This document shows positions 17,287-27,004 of a stretch of 64,000 nt of DNA, piece after piece. The translations under genes and the position numbers were made by a program. The stretch comes from Chloroflexota bacterium (GTDB lineage: Bacteria > Chloroflexota > Anaerolineae > Anaerolineales > Villigracilaceae): positions 1 to 64,000 of the forward strand of contig JAJYLQ010000004.1 in the NCBI GenBank assembly GCA_021787595.1, in the 5' to 3' direction. The notes under the pieces were generated by a model. That model saw only the letters and a list, made by a program, of their open reading frames with translations, ran no database searches and was not told where the DNA came from. Positions within the stretch are counted from its first letter, which is position 1, and each line of letters opens with the position of its first letter.

Positions 17287-18196
17287 ACGCGTCGCGCCGT
17301 TCTGTGTAGAGGAAATTCGTCACGGTGAAGATCAAAAGGACGATGATGAGGATGACGCTGATCGCGCTGGCCTGGCCGTTATCGAGGAAGCTGAACAATG
17401 TTTGCCACAGGTTGAAGAGCAGCATGGCGGTCGCGTTGTTCGGGCCGCCGCCGGTCATGATGTAAATCTGGTCAACGGTCTCGAAGGCGTTGACCACCGC
17501 GATGGTGGTGACGAACAGCGTTGTCCCTGCCAGCAGCGGAAACGTGAGATAACGCGTCGACTGGATCGCGGAGGCGCCGTCGAGCGAGGCTGCCTCGAAG
17601 ATGTCGTACGGGAGTCCCTGCAAGCCGGCGAGGTAGAAGATCATGAAATAGCCGGTCTGTTTCCAGATGCCAAGGATGATCAATGCGAGGAGCGCCAGGT
17701 TTGGATCGCCAAGCCAGTTCTGGCTGGGAATGTGGAAGAACTCGATGAAGACGTTGACGAGTCCATAGCCGGGCGTGTACATGAAAAGCCAGATCGTCGC
17801 CGCGCTCACCATTGGCAAAATAGTCGGATAAAAAAACGCGAGACGATAAAGCCCAAGTGCGCGGATCTTTTGGTTCAACAGCAATGCGAGGATGAGCGCA
17901 AGGAAGATGCTCAACGGCACTGTTGCCAGCACGTAAATTACGGTGTTGACGATGACTTGATTGAAAGTTGGATCCTGGAATAATGCGGTGTAATTGCCAA
18001 AGCCAGTGAACTGTGGCTGCTGCACGGCCTGGTTTTGGAGAAACAGGCTGTCGTAAAAAACGCGGAGGGTTGGAAAGAGTGTAAAAACCGCGACGAACAG
18101 CAGCGTGGGAGAGATCAAAAGATAGGGTAAAGCGGCGGCTCCAATTCGGAACCGCCGCTCTTTTTTCGCATTGGGCGTGCGCGGCCGCAGCCTCAT
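17279..18196 (-). CDS. Carbohydrate ABC transporter permease (MalF type)
   Basis: A 305-residue permease with six predicted membrane helices after a basic N-terminus (RPRTPNAKKERR). The EAA loop reads EAASLDGASAIQSTRYLTFPLL. FMTGGGPNNAT-like YIMTGGGPNNAT, common in sugar MalF/UgpA permeases, is present. ATG 18196 shares its A with the stop TGA of the binding protein gene, giving a TGATG junction and translational coupling. A TTG one codon earlier is possible. It pairs with the MalG-type permease downstream to form the channel. Confidence 0.94.
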   Translation of the reverse strand: MRLRPRTPNAKKERRFRIGAAALPYLLISPTLLFVAVFTLFPTLRVFYDSLFLQNQAVQQPQFTGFGNYTALFQDPTFNQVIVNTVIYVLATVPLSIFLALILALLLNQKIRALGLYRLAFFYPTILPMVSAATIWLFMYTPGYGLVNVFIEFFHIPSQNWLGDPNLALLALIILGIWKQTGYFMIFYLAGLQGLPYDIFEAASLDGASAIQSTRYLTFPLLAGTTLFVTTIAVVNAFETVDQIYIMTGGGPNNATAMLLFNLWQTLFSFLDNGQASAISVILIIVLLIFTVTNFLYTERRDAYE

Positions 18197-19506
18197 CAAT
18201 TTTTGAAGGCGGACAGAATCTGATCGGCTTGCTGCTGAGCGGCCTTGAGCGCGTCAGCCGGAGTGCTCTTGCCGGTGAGGACGGCCTGCACTGCATCGCC
18301 GAGCGCCTTTTGGATCTGCGCGTTATCGTGCGCGGCGAGTTCGGCGCCAGCGTACTGCAATCCCTGCGGGGCGACGCCCGCTTGCGGCGTCTTGGCGATG
18401 TAATCCTTCATCGCCTGTGTGTCCATCGAAGATTTTCGGCCAGGAATGTAGCCGGTATTGATGCTCCAATCGGCCTGGATGTCGGCGGATGTCATGAACT
18501 GGATGAACTTCCATGCCGCGGCCTGGTGGTCGGCGGGAATGCCCTTCAGCATATAAATGTTGCCGCCGCCGGTCGGAGCGCCGTATCCCTTCTCGCCGAC
18601 GGTGTAGCTCACGCCCACGTTGAATTTTGCTTGCTTCAAGATATTGGCGAGTGATCCGCTCGAGTGCCAGATCATGGCGGCCTTGCCGTTGACGAAATCG
18701 TTCGGCATGTTTGCCCATTGCAGGATGCCCGTTGGCATCACTTTGTCCTTGGCAGATAGATCGGCAAAATCCTGCAGCGCTTGCGCGACCTGAGGCGTGT
18801 CGAACGTGACCTGGTTCGGGGCAGAGCCGACAACGTTCGTGCCGCCGCCGATGACAAATGACTGGAACAGCCAGTAGGGGATTCCGTCCGATGAGATTTC
18901 GAGTCCCCATGTGGTCGTGTTGCCGCTGGCGTCGGTCTTGGTCAGCTTCTGGGCGTCGGCAGCCATTTCCTGATAGTTGGCCGGCCCGTGGCTTGGATCA
19001 AGTCCCGCGGCTGTAAACAGATCCTTGTTGTAGTAAAGCACGGGCGTGGAGCGCTGGAAGGGCAGGCTCCAAATGTGGCCCTGGTAGTTCGAGTTGGCGA
19101 GGAAGGCCGGATAGAAATCGGAAGTATACGAGCTGCCGCCTGCGGCGTTGACGTAATCATCCAGCGGCTGAATCGCATTCGAGTCCACCAGCGAATAGAG
19201 ATCGGTCGAAAGCATCACCGCAACATCCGGCGGCGTGCCTCCGCCTTTGATCGTCGTCTCGATCTTGGTGAGCGTATCGGGATAACCGCCGGAAAGCACG
19301 GCATTCACTTTGATGCTCGGATTCTGCTGTTCGAACTTGGTGATGTAACCATCAATGATTTGCGTGATCGGACCCGGGACAGCGACTGGATAGTAGAACG
19401 TGAGCGTGACACTGCTGGGGGTGGGTGCTGCGGCCGGGGCGCACGCGGCGAGCAGTGCGCTGACCACAAACAGGGTAAGAACAACGAGCAACGTCTTTTT
19501 ATTCAT
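18196..19506 (-). CDS. Sugar ABC transporter substrate-binding lipoprotein
   Basis: A 436-residue extracellular binding protein. The signal peptide ends in the lipobox LLAAC, so Cys22 would be lipidated, followed by a Pro/Ala/Thr-rich linker. The body has family 1 extracellular solute-binding features such as YYPVAVPG, GTPPDVAVML, LPFQRSTPVLYYNKDLF and AWKFIQFMTS. The start ATG 19506 has AAGGAG about 11 bases upstream; an open extension to 19566 is not used. It is the first gene of the transporter operon. Glycerol-3-phosphate or an oligosaccharide are both possible ligands. Confidence 0.95.
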   Translation of the reverse strand: MNKKTLLVVLTLFVVSALLAACAPAAAPTPSSVTLTFYYPVAVPGPITQIIDGYITKFEQQNPSIKVNAVLSGGYPDTLTKIETTIKGGGTPPDVAVMLSTDLYSLVDSNAIQPLDDYVNAAGGSSYTSDFYPAFLANSNYQGHIWSLPFQRSTPVLYYNKDLFTAAGLDPSHGPANYQEMAADAQKLTKTDASGNTTTWGLEISSDGIPYWLFQSFVIGGGTNVVGSAPNQVTFDTPQVAQALQDFADLSAKDKVMPTGILQWANMPNDFVNGKAAMIWHSSGSLANILKQAKFNVGVSYTVGEKGYGAPTGGGNIYMLKGIPADHQAAAWKFIQFMTSADIQADWSINTGYIPGRKSSMDTQAMKDYIAKTPQAGVAPQGLQYAGAELAAHDNAQIQKALGDAVQAVLTGKSTPADALKAAQQQADQILSAFKN

Positions 19507-19674
19507 ATTTTTTCTTTTCTCCTTCTTGGAAAATTTGGCAAGAGCAAGGCGTCTTTCCCATGCCAAAATTATAAACGCATCACGCAGAATCAGTCAGGTG
19601 TTTACAGGATGTTAGCCAAATCAACCTGGTTGTTGTATAGGAGAATAAGGAATCAACGCGAAGCGTTGGAGAGG

Positions 19675-22600
19675 TCATGGCTTCACTGTAAATGTGCTTC
19701 CTGCTCCGCGTCCGCCAACATCGGGGAAGTAAAACTCGGACGCGGTCGGCGGGATGACATTGAATGCGCCTGCGGTGCTGGCGCGCGCAAGATACGTGTA
19801 AACATACGTACCAGCGGGCAGGTAATCAGCCGATAGCACAACCTTTTCATCGCGCAATTCGGTGTGCGTGAAATACCACCAGCCAAAGCCGCGCTCGTTG
19901 TAATCCTGGACGGTATATTTTGTTGGCACGGTTGTATCGGTCGTAATGGATGCATCAATCGCTTCGAGACCCGCGGGCAGTGGATCGTCAATGACGATGT
20001 AATGCAAAGCATCTGGAACGACCATCGTCAGGCGGACGCGCACAAGCTGTCCGCGCTGGATCTGGGTAATGGGATTCTTCGAATCGTCGAGTGTGAAATA
20101 CTGGCGCGAGAGACTCATGCCCTGGTCGAGCGGCTGGATGGACTTAACCGGCAAGGTGGTGCTGAGATACGCGTCGTAATACAAATTGCCAGTTCCAGTT
20201 CCGCGTGTGAACACCAGATAATTAACGGTATCTTTCAACAAGTCTTTCATCTGAACTTGCAGCTTGATGGTGTCGGTCAAATTATCTTTCGTCACCTGTT
20301 CCTGCTTGAGCAGCGCGCCGTTCAAGCCAACCGCGAATTGGTAATTCGATTCGTATTCTTTGGATGCGGTCAGCCAATTGGTCAACGCGATCAACGACCA
20401 CGATGTTTCCTGCGTTGATTGCCAGTGTCCGCTCTGGCGATGAGCCATCAGCCAGCGGACGGCGTTGGCGGTGATGAGATTCTGCGGATCAATTTGCACG
20501 AAGGCGTTCAACACGATCGCGGTCGTGCGCGTGTCGGTGTTCCAGTTCCAGTAATCGGGCGGGCCTTTCTCCTCCCAGTGCGCGCCCGCGGCCGACATGA
20601 CGGTAGCCGCCGCGAGGTCCGACATGAGCGAGTTGACGCGCGTGTCTTTCGGGTCCAGCATATAAATCGCCTGTGCCAGATATGCCTTGCCGTACAAGTC
20701 CAACGAACTGCGATGGTCATAAATGAAGTTGGTTTGTCCGGCCTGCAAAACGTTTCCGCGCGCCAGCACATAGATCATGAAAGCGTAACGGTTGTATTGC
20801 CACGTTGCCGCGTTCTGATAAAGGTTCGGAAGATTCTCGTTGAGATATTTGATGCCGTTATCGAGCACGTCCTGCGAAACGGGATAACCGGAATCTTTTG
20901 CCTCCATCAAGCCCAGCACAACATACGCGCTCGTTTGCGGATCGCTCGTTGGCCCGTCCCACCAATTCCATCCGCCATCGGGCAATTGCCTCGCATAGAT
21001 TTTTTGCAGCGCCGAACTGACTTGTTGATCGAGATTGGTTTGCAGCGTTGTGTTTGTGATACCCGCGAGTTTGAGTGCGCGCGATGTCACAACGTTCGGC
21101 AAAAAGCTCGAAATGGTCTGCTCCATGCACATGTACGGATAATCTTCGAGATAGGTCAGCCCCTCCTGCATCGAGGCCGCGAGCGATGGTGATACATCAA
21201 TCGAAAGCTGCGCGTTGCTGTAATTGTATGTGGTCGGAAGTTGGATACCTTCGGTCGCGGAGTTCGCTGAAGTCAACATGCCGGATGTGCCGACGGTTTC
21301 GAGCGCGCTGTACGTATAAACCGGGATGCCCTGATTCGACAGCGTGCCAAGCGGCGGCTTGCTCGAATCGGTAAACGATCCGCTGACGGCTTGCGCGGTC
21401 AGATCGACGCGCTGCGCGTTTTCGTTGACGTTCAAATCCCACGTGACGTAACTTTGACTCTTCGCGGCGACATCCACGGACTGCGCGGCGGGCGTGATCA
21501 ATTCGACGCCTTGCGCGTCGAGACTTACCTGGACTTTGAGCGGCGCGGCCCCATTGTTGTGAAGGATCGCCCCGATGCGCGCCTGATCACCGGCGACGAA
21601 GAAGCGCGGTGTCTGCAAATCTATAAAGAGCGGCTTGGTGCTGACGAGTTCATTTGTGGCCTGACCAACGCGTCCGTGTGCCGTTGCGGCGCGCGCATCC
21701 GCAACCCACGTGGTTAGATTCTGCGGCAGCTTCACGGTAACTTGCGCCGTGCCATTCGAATCGGTCGTGACCTGCGCCTGGAAGAAAGCCGTGTCTTTGA
21801 AGTCCTGCCGCACGGTGATGATTCCATAGCTGACGCCTTCTCCGCCGCCGCCGCTGCCTCCGCCTTGCGGAACGCTCGCCCGATATTGCGCGTTGAAATC
21901 ATCTGCGTTCGCGACAAGCCCAAGTGAAGTCTGAACGCCGAGCGCTTGATCGGGGTAAAAGCTGCTGAGAATTTTTCCTGAATTGGACGGAGCCAATGCC
22001 AGCGCGGCCTTATCCACAACAGCTAACGAAGCGTCTGCTGAAACCGGTTTGCCGTTTTGATCTTTGGTTGTGATCGTATACGTGACGTTGTCACCGGGTC
22101 CCGCCGTTTGTTTATCGGGCGTGACTTTCACATCGAGGGCCTGCTGGCTCGTGTCCACGTTGATGCGCGTGATGCCGACCTTGAAATCGGGAGTCTTGGT
22201 GTTGTCCGCTCCGCTCACAACGACGACGGAAACATAGGCCATTGGTGCCATGTCACTCGTAATGGGTAATTTGTAAATGGTGCTGTTGCCATTCAGTAGA
22301 ACGACATCTTGCTTGTAAATGTGTCCGCGTTCGTAGGTCACTAATGCGTAAACACTTCCCTGGAATGGCTGGGCAATCAGGAGTTCAGCCGTATCGCCGG
22401 GCGAGTACGAATCTTTATCTGCAATCAGGTTGAACGTGCGATCATTTGTTTGCCGCCAGGGGATGAATTGATCGCTTGAAACCCACGTGTACGTGGACGA
22501 TTGTTGTTTGTTGCCTTTTGAATCGGTGACGATCACAATTGCCTTGTAGACTCCGCCTTCGGGCGGGATGAACGAGGCCGAGGCTTTGCCATCTGCACCG

Positions 22601-25600
22601 GTCGTAATTGTCTGCTGGCTGATCGGAATATCCTTCACCGACGTGACCCAGCTCAACTGTCCCTGTTGATCCTGCTTCTGCACGCTATACCATTGACGCT
22701 CCACGAACTGAACCGTCACACTCTGATTTGCGATGGGATTCGAATCCCAGTCCAGCACCGCGACTTCGAATGGCTGTTCCTTGCCCTGCGATCCGACGTA
22801 ACTCAGCGAACGGATGCCTGCATACAACTCGCTTTGATGGACAACAATGCTGGTCTGCCCGCTGACGGTATCGCCCGCCACATCCGTGACGTTGGCGTTG
22901 AACGTCACTTGCTGATCGGTCTTCGTTTCACCGAGGTCTATCGTTTGCGGAAGATCGAGATGACCATTCGCGTCAGTTGTGGCTGTGCCTTCCTTGAGTG
23001 TCCCGGCTTGCGCGGTTTGTCCCGGCTGCATGGAATACATGTCGCGATCCCAGTCCGAGAAACTGAACTGGCGGTATTTCGGATTCGGCGTGAACGTGTA
23101 AGGCGCTGCTTCCGTGAACCAATCCACTTTGCCATTGCCGACGTTCCCGCCGGAATAATACGCCGCGTCGAGGCTGAACTTGACTTGATCGCCGACCAAA
23201 ACATTTGATTTGTCAGACGAAGCATTCACCTGGAAAGTCGGCTTGTGATATTGAGCCACGCGGAAGTTCAAATAGCCGAATGGGTCCGCCTTGGCATCCG
23301 TTGCAACCGAAATTGTGTACGTGCCTAAAGCCGCGTCGCTTCCCAATTTGAAATCGTCGCTGATGCTTCCCAATTGCGAGAGCGGCAAATATTTGGCATA
23401 AACTTGTTGTCCAGATTCATTAATCGTTACATATAGCTGTGGGTTGTTGAGCAGGCTGTAATGCAGGTCATCGTTCTGGCGAACGAGGCCTTTGAAATAA
23501 ACATCCTGTCCGGGACGATACACAGGCCGGTCAGTATAAAGATAGACAAACGGCGCGGTTGTGTTGCCGTAGTAATTTTGTTGGATTCCCAAATCCCCGG
23601 CCCACACGCCGCTTCCCCAATCGGTGGAGACGAACGCCAGATGATCTGTTCCCAAAACGCGCGCGTAGATTGGCGAATCGATTCCTTTTAGATATACCAA
23701 ACCATTTGAATCTGTGGTCGCACCGCCAACTTGAGTAAATTTCTTGTCATAGAACAACACTGACACATTGGCTTGCGGCTTGCCGGTTTCAAGATCAACG
23801 ACCCAGGCTAACCCTTCCGTGGAAGTGGCCTTGAACGTAATGTTATCGGTCGCGACAATGAACAGGCAGCCCTGATAGAAATTACTTTTGTAATTCAGCG
23901 GCGAGCCTTTTACGCCGATGAAATAATATCCCGGCGGGAGCGAATTTCCTTTTTGATCTTCGAGTTTGATGTTGATGCTGTGGACCTGATTTCTAGCCGC
24001 CTGCGTATCCGGCGTCCACTGATTGATCGGTTGAGTTTGCGGACTGAAGTCAACTGTCGAAGCGCCGTTTCCCCCCTTGCCGCCGTTGCTGTTCAACATG
24101 CTGCCAAACTCAGAAAAGGTCAGCGGATAAAGCGAGATCGCGGCCGAATCCAAATTGGTGTATTCGAAGAAAACGTCCTGCGGCCCGTGCGCGCGATAGA
24201 CCAGCGGCGTCCACGGCACGACGAGCTGGGCGTACGGAGCCATGTCAGGGGTCATGAAACTCGCCGTCGTTTCGGTTTTGATCGTGTTGCCGTAAATATC
24301 TGCAGCACCAGGCACGACGCGCACAATGTAATCCGTGCCGTAGTCGAGTCCGTACGTGGCATAGGTATTATCGTAATCGTTGTAATACCACTGCAGTTCA
24401 GTTTTTGGGGCCGGCGTAATAACGATGCGATTCTTCAAACTATCCAGTTTCATTGGCGATGCAAAACGAATCGTCAGCGTAGTTCCCTGTGCAGAAGTGC
24501 TCACGACTTGCGGCAGCGGCACGGTGCTGAAGTGCGCAGTCAAGCCGTCTTTCAACGTTCCGCCATCTGCGGCCTGTGCGGTGTTCGCAATTTGCAGATC
24601 GTAATAACTGGCGATGTCGTACTTGCTGTGCGGCTGGATGGTCAGCACGGTGAAATCTTTGTTCCAGCTAAAATCGAGACGCGCGGGAGTTTTTGTCTCG
24701 CGATTGATGACCGACGTGGCGCTCGCGACGCTATCGGGATTCATCGGCTGGAGGAATGTGACGATGAAAGCCTGGTCGAGCAAAACATTCTGGATGTTAT
24801 CCAGCTTTGGATTTTCCTGTCCGTTCTTCAATGCGACGCTTGCGATACCGGGCGCGCGCGTGGTGAATTGCCAGACGAAGGATTTATCCAACGCATCTCC
24901 GTTCGTGTCTTTCAATCCGGCTCCCACGCGGACCGTGTAGCGGGTTCCGCTTAATAAGGCTTTGTCCGGCTGAAACACATACACCGACGAGTTGACCCAT
25001 TGGCCCTGTCCCGCGACCTGTGGAGATAATTCAATTGGCTGCGGCAGGCCGCTTTGTTCTTCTTTGATCGTCAGCGGCACAACGGGATGATTGAAGATGA
25101 CCGTGATGTTTGTTTTTTGATCCATGTCTTCTGCATCAGCAGTCGGGAAGACCTGACCAACTTCCAAACTTTCGGTCGTTGTGAAATCAAGCTCGATGGC
25201 ATCCGCGGGCGATGTCCCATCGAGCGCAGTTGCGGATGTGGAAATGATTCCTCGATACGTTGCAGCAGGCTCCAGCTTGGAGTCGGGAGCGAACTCAAAC
25301 GTCCGGGCATCAAGCCAGCTCACTTTGCCGGCGACCGCTTTCCCGTCCGGGCCAAGAAGCGAAAAAGCCGCGCCGGTTTTGTCGCGGTTCATGTCGCGGT
25401 CGAACGTGATTTGAATCGTCCCTGATAAATCCAGCCGCTGTCCCGCGATTGGATTCTGCGTGGCGACTTGCGGCCCAACTTGTTCAGGCTGCGCCTGCAC
25501 CGAAAGATTTGTGGTTGTTTGATTCGAGATTTCGGAGATGGAAAGTGCGATCGCGAAGAGCACAATGACGACAATCGGCACGACCAGTCTTGGATTCTTT

Positions 25601-25617
25601 TTTATCACGGATGCCAT
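19675..25617 (-). CDS. Bacterial alpha-2-macroglobulin
   Basis: A 1980-residue surface protein thought to trap attacking proteases. A signal anchor (VVPIVVIVLFAIALSIS) is followed by Big_5-like Ig domains (IAGQRLDLSGTIQITFDRDMN), MG domains, the MG2 strand YLYTDRPVYRPGQDVYFKG, the MG10 region, and the thioester domain with CMEQ (Cys1497) in PYMCMEQTISSFLPN. Next comes an alpha/alpha-toroid with GGWNWWDG, and a C-terminal receptor-binding-like MG domain. The intact CxEQ means the thioester can form. A glycine-rich stretch near residue 1270 may be the bait region. ATG 25617 is the likely start, with AGAAGG immediately before it; GTG 25650 is the alternative. It lies beyond the sugar transporter from the PBP1C-like gene. 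Confidence 0.95.
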   Translation of the reverse strand: MASVIKKNPRLVVPIVVIVLFAIALSISEISNQTTTNLSVQAQPEQVGPQVATQNPIAGQRLDLSGTIQITFDRDMNRDKTGAAFSLLGPDGKAVAGKVSWLDARTFEFAPDSKLEPAATYRGIISTSATALDGTSPADAIELDFTTTESLEVGQVFPTADAEDMDQKTNITVIFNHPVVPLTIKEEQSGLPQPIELSPQVAGQGQWVNSSVYVFQPDKALLSGTRYTVRVGAGLKDTNGDALDKSFVWQFTTRAPGIASVALKNGQENPKLDNIQNVLLDQAFIVTFLQPMNPDSVASATSVINRETKTPARLDFSWNKDFTVLTIQPHSKYDIASYYDLQIANTAQAADGGTLKDGLTAHFSTVPLPQVVSTSAQGTTLTIRFASPMKLDSLKNRIVITPAPKTELQWYYNDYDNTYATYGLDYGTDYIVRVVPGAADIYGNTIKTETTASFMTPDMAPYAQLVVPWTPLVYRAHGPQDVFFEYTNLDSAAISLYPLTFSEFGSMLNSNGGKGGNGASTVDFSPQTQPINQWTPDTQAARNQVHSINIKLEDQKGNSLPPGYYFIGVKGSPLNYKSNFYQGCLFIVATDNITFKATSTEGLAWVVDLETGKPQANVSVLFYDKKFTQVGGATTDSNGLVYLKGIDSPIYARVLGTDHLAFVSTDWGSGVWAGDLGIQQNYYGNTTAPFVYLYTDRPVYRPGQDVYFKGLVRQNDDLHYSLLNNPQLYVTINESGQQVYAKYLPLSQLGSISDDFKLGSDAALGTYTISVATDAKADPFGYLNFRVAQYHKPTFQVNASSDKSNVLVGDQVKFSLDAAYYSGGNVGNGKVDWFTEAAPYTFTPNPKYRQFSFSDWDRDMYSMQPGQTAQAGTLKEGTATTDANGHLDLPQTIDLGETKTDQQVTFNANVTDVAGDTVSGQTSIVVHQSELYAGIRSLSYVGSQGKEQPFEVAVLDWDSNPIANQSVTVQFVERQWYSVQKQDQQGQLSWVTSVKDIPISQQTITTGADGKASASFIPPEGGVYKAIVIVTDSKGNKQQSSTYTWVSSDQFIPWRQTNDRTFNLIADKDSYSPGDTAELLIAQPFQGSVYALVTYERGHIYKQDVVLLNGNSTIYKLPITSDMAPMAYVSVVVVSGADNTKTPDFKVGITRINVDTSQQALDVKVTPDKQTAGPGDNVTYTITTKDQNGKPVSADASLAVVDKAALALAPSNSGKILSSFYPDQALGVQTSLGLVANADDFNAQYRASVPQGGGSGGGGEGVSYGIITVRQDFKDTAFFQAQVTTDSNGTAQVTVKLPQNLTTWVADARAATAHGRVGQATNELVSTKPLFIDLQTPRFFVAGDQARIGAILHNNGAAPLKVQVSLDAQGVELITPAAQSVDVAAKSQSYVTWDLNVNENAQRVDLTAQAVSGSFTDSSKPPLGTLSNQGIPVYTYSALETVGTSGMLTSANSATEGIQLPTTYNYSNAQLSIDVSPSLAASMQEGLTYLEDYPYMCMEQTISSFLPNVVTSRALKLAGITNTTLQTNLDQQVSSALQKIYARQLPDGGWNWWDGPTSDPQTSAYVVLGLMEAKDSGYPVSQDVLDNGIKYLNENLPNLYQNAATWQYNRYAFMIYVLARGNVLQAGQTNFIYDHRSSLDLYGKAYLAQAIYMLDPKDTRVNSLMSDLAAATVMSAAGAHWEEKGPPDYWNWNTDTRTTAIVLNAFVQIDPQNLITANAVRWLMAHRQSGHWQSTQETSWSLIALTNWLTASKEYESNYQFAVGLNGALLKQEQVTKDNLTDTIKLQVQMKDLLKDTVNYLVFTRGTGTGNLYYDAYLSTTLPVKSIQPLDQGMSLSRQYFTLDDSKNPITQIQRGQLVRVRLTMVVPDALHYIVIDDPLPAGLEAIDASITTDTTVPTKYTVQDYNERGFGWWYFTHTELRDEKVVLSADYLPAGTYVYTYLARASTAGAFNVIPPTASEFYFPDVGGRGAGSTFTVKP

Positions 25618-25930
25618 CCTTCTCTGCTTCGTTTCCGGACCCGAACACACACTTTCACATAATCAACAGACGTTTTTTATCGCCCCGGAGTTCCGTCAAC
25701 GTTTGTCTCGCGGTTCGTGGAATTGGACACAAAAATAGTATGCCCTTTGTCGCCTCGGCTGTCAAGCGGGGGAAGCCACAAAATGACCTGCCCGCCCCTT
25801 TGCCATCTCGATTCGATGGCTTTCGCAGTTGACATCACCCCCTCTGCTTCGGGAGAAGCATTTATTGTGTTTGAAATGAGAAAACTGGCGGATATGTAAA
25901 ATTACAAAATAGTCCGACGAAATTGTCGGG
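25618..25930. other. Intergenic region upstream of alpha-2-macroglobulin
   Basis: About 310 bases with no supported gene. It holds the leader of the alpha-2-macroglobulin gene and, at its right end, the terminator hairpin of the DUF2442 gene. Short open frames here overlap the macroglobulin start and have no conserved features. Confidence 0.55.
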
Positions 25931-25935
25931 CTATT
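25900..25935 (-). terminator. Hairpin terminator of the DUF4160-DUF2442 pair
   Basis: On the minus strand AATAGCCCGAC and GTCGGACTATT pair over 11 positions with one mismatch and a six-base loop (25908-25935), followed by TTGTAATT. The stem overlaps the DUF2442 stop codon. Confidence 0.55.
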
Positions 25936-26290
25936 GTGATTTGCCGTATTTTGTCTTCTTTTCTGCTACCTGACGTGCGCGTGGTTTTGTCGTTTTAGGT
26001 CGAGCATCAAGCCATCTCTTGAGTGATTCGTTGCTTTCACGAGATTGACGTCCTGCTAAAATTCCCGCAATGGTTAAGTCTTCATCCAAATCGGGCCAAT
26101 GGACATAACGTCCATCGCCAATGATTTCGAACTTGGCGCGTTCCTTTGCTGTGCCATACATCAAACGCGGATACCACGTTAATGGTGTGATAATGGTGCG
26201 CCCATCAGTCAGTTCGACCGAGAGAGCATTATCGTCAACGTGGACAGCTTGTGCTCTAGCTTCTTGAATTTCAATTTCCAAAATGCTCAT
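25931..26290 (-). CDS. DUF2442 domain protein
   Basis: A 119-residue protein whose first 85 residues match DUF2442: VELTDGRTIITPLTWYPRL, then FEIIGDGRYVHWPDLDEDLTIAGILAG. The C-terminus is a basic tail. It starts inside the last 20 bases of a DUF4160 gene (ATG 26290 with GGAG upstream), and this order is the usual DUF4160-DUF2442 pairing. The pair behaves genomically like a toxin-antitoxin or NAD-linked small module, but its function is not established. Confidence 0.88.
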   Translation of the reverse strand: MSILEIEIQEARAQAVHVDDNALSVELTDGRTIITPLTWYPRLMYGTAKERAKFEIIGDGRYVHWPDLDEDLTIAGILAGRQSRESNESLKRWLDARPKTTKPRARQVAEKKTKYGKSQ

Positions 26291-26507
26291 GCCAACGCTC
26301 CAACAAAAAATCGCGGTGTTCCTGTGTCATCTTGAAAAGTTTGTTTAATTCCTGTGGCTTGAATCCGCCAGTGCGCTCAAGTGATATGGGATCAAGCCAA
26401 AATTTCGCAACCATTTTCTCGCGTTGAATGTGAACATGCGGCGGTTCGCCAGAATCCAATGAGACAAAGAAGAAACGATATGGCCCGACGACGAGAATGG
26501 TTGGCAT
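26271..26507 (-). CDS. DUF4160 domain protein
   Basis: A 78-residue protein with the DUF4160 signature: FFFVSLDSGEPPHVHIQREK, then AKFWLDPISLERTGGF and a C-terminal helix ending in HRDFLLERWHEHFGN. The His-rich PPHVHIQ core is strongly conserved in the family. It overlaps the DUF2442 gene by 20 bases, so the two are translated together. Function unknown. Confidence 0.88.
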   Translation of the reverse strand: MPTILVVGPYRFFFVSLDSGEPPHVHIQREKMVAKFWLDPISLERTGGFKPQELNKLFKMTQEHRDFLLERWHEHFGN

Positions 26508-26539
26508 CTTTATCTCTTAGAAAATTATAGCATGTTGCG

Positions 26540-26779
26540 TTATGAAATCATGGTTTGAATGCGGACCAGTTCCGCGGCTGTTTCTGGTTCTGCGTCGGCG
26601 GCAGTCCATTCGATGAGATGCTTGGCTTCGTCCAATAAATTTGTGACAATCATTGGATCGGATGATTTTCTTGCCGATGATGCTATTCTTCCAAACGTGG
26701 CGGCAAGTCCGCCCAAGCGGCGGGGAAGGGGATCGCGCGTAAAACGCTCACGAAGTTTTTCCCTCTTTTCCTTATCCAT
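26540..26779 (-). CDS. Truncated duplicate of the small protein encoded at 27005-27352
   Basis: A 79-residue protein nearly identical over its whole length to the first 78 residues of the 115-residue protein encoded at 27005-27352 (shared PLPRRLGGLAATFGRI, LLDEAKHLIEWTAAD and ETAAEL blocks). It stops at TCA TAA where the longer copy continues TCG CTT TGG, so the last third is missing. It looks like the broken product of a tandem duplication, possibly still expressed, since ATG 26779 has GAGGT next to it. No known domain is recognised. It is predicted mostly helical. Confidence 0.6.
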   Translation of the reverse strand: MDKEKREKLRERFTRDPLPRRLGGLAATFGRIASSARKSSDPMIVTNLLDEAKHLIEWTAADAEPETAAELVRIQTMIS

Positions 26780-26861
26780 ACCTCATCTCGAATCTTATTT
26801 TACTATTCACCGTGAACCATTAACTATTCACCAGCTTCCCAACCTTTAAACCTTCCAACGT

Positions 26862-26939
26862 TCCAACACCGCACGCGAACATCGTTACTTCAATTTGCTT
26901 CTTGGTTAACTTCATCATCTCAACGGCTTTCTCGGTTGA
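26862..26939 (-). pseudogene. Remnant of the fni 3' end
   Basis: Read on the minus strand, this gives STEKAVEMMKLTKKQIEVTM then FACGVG. It aligns without gaps to the C-terminal [20 protein letters not shown] and FAVGAG of the IPP isomerase at 27684-28709. Only this 26-codon piece survives. It sits upstream of the truncated duplicate gene, in the same order as the intact fni and its downstream genes, which shows that a segment was duplicated and then largely lost. Confidence 0.75.
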
Positions 26940-26940
26940 C

Positions 26941-26975
26941 CTCACCCCGGCCCTCTCCTAAAAGGAGAGGGGAAT
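26941..26975. repeat. CCCCTCTCCC-family palindromic repeat
   Basis: CTCACCCCGGCCCTCTCCT followed by AAAAGGAGAGGGG forms a hairpin. It marks the right edge of the fni remnant and may have taken part in the rearrangement. Confidence 0.65.
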
Positions 26976-27004
26976 CGTTGCATTGAAAATGAACGGGTGG
27001 GTAA

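Noticed and set aside
18988-19836. Open frame of 282 codons on the plus strand
   Set aside because: It is antisense to the sugar-binding protein and the end of the alpha-2-macroglobulin. GC-rich third positions explain its length.
23953-24954. Open frame of 333 codons inside the alpha-2-macroglobulin region
   Set aside because: It runs antisense to a well-supported large gene and has no recognisable domain.
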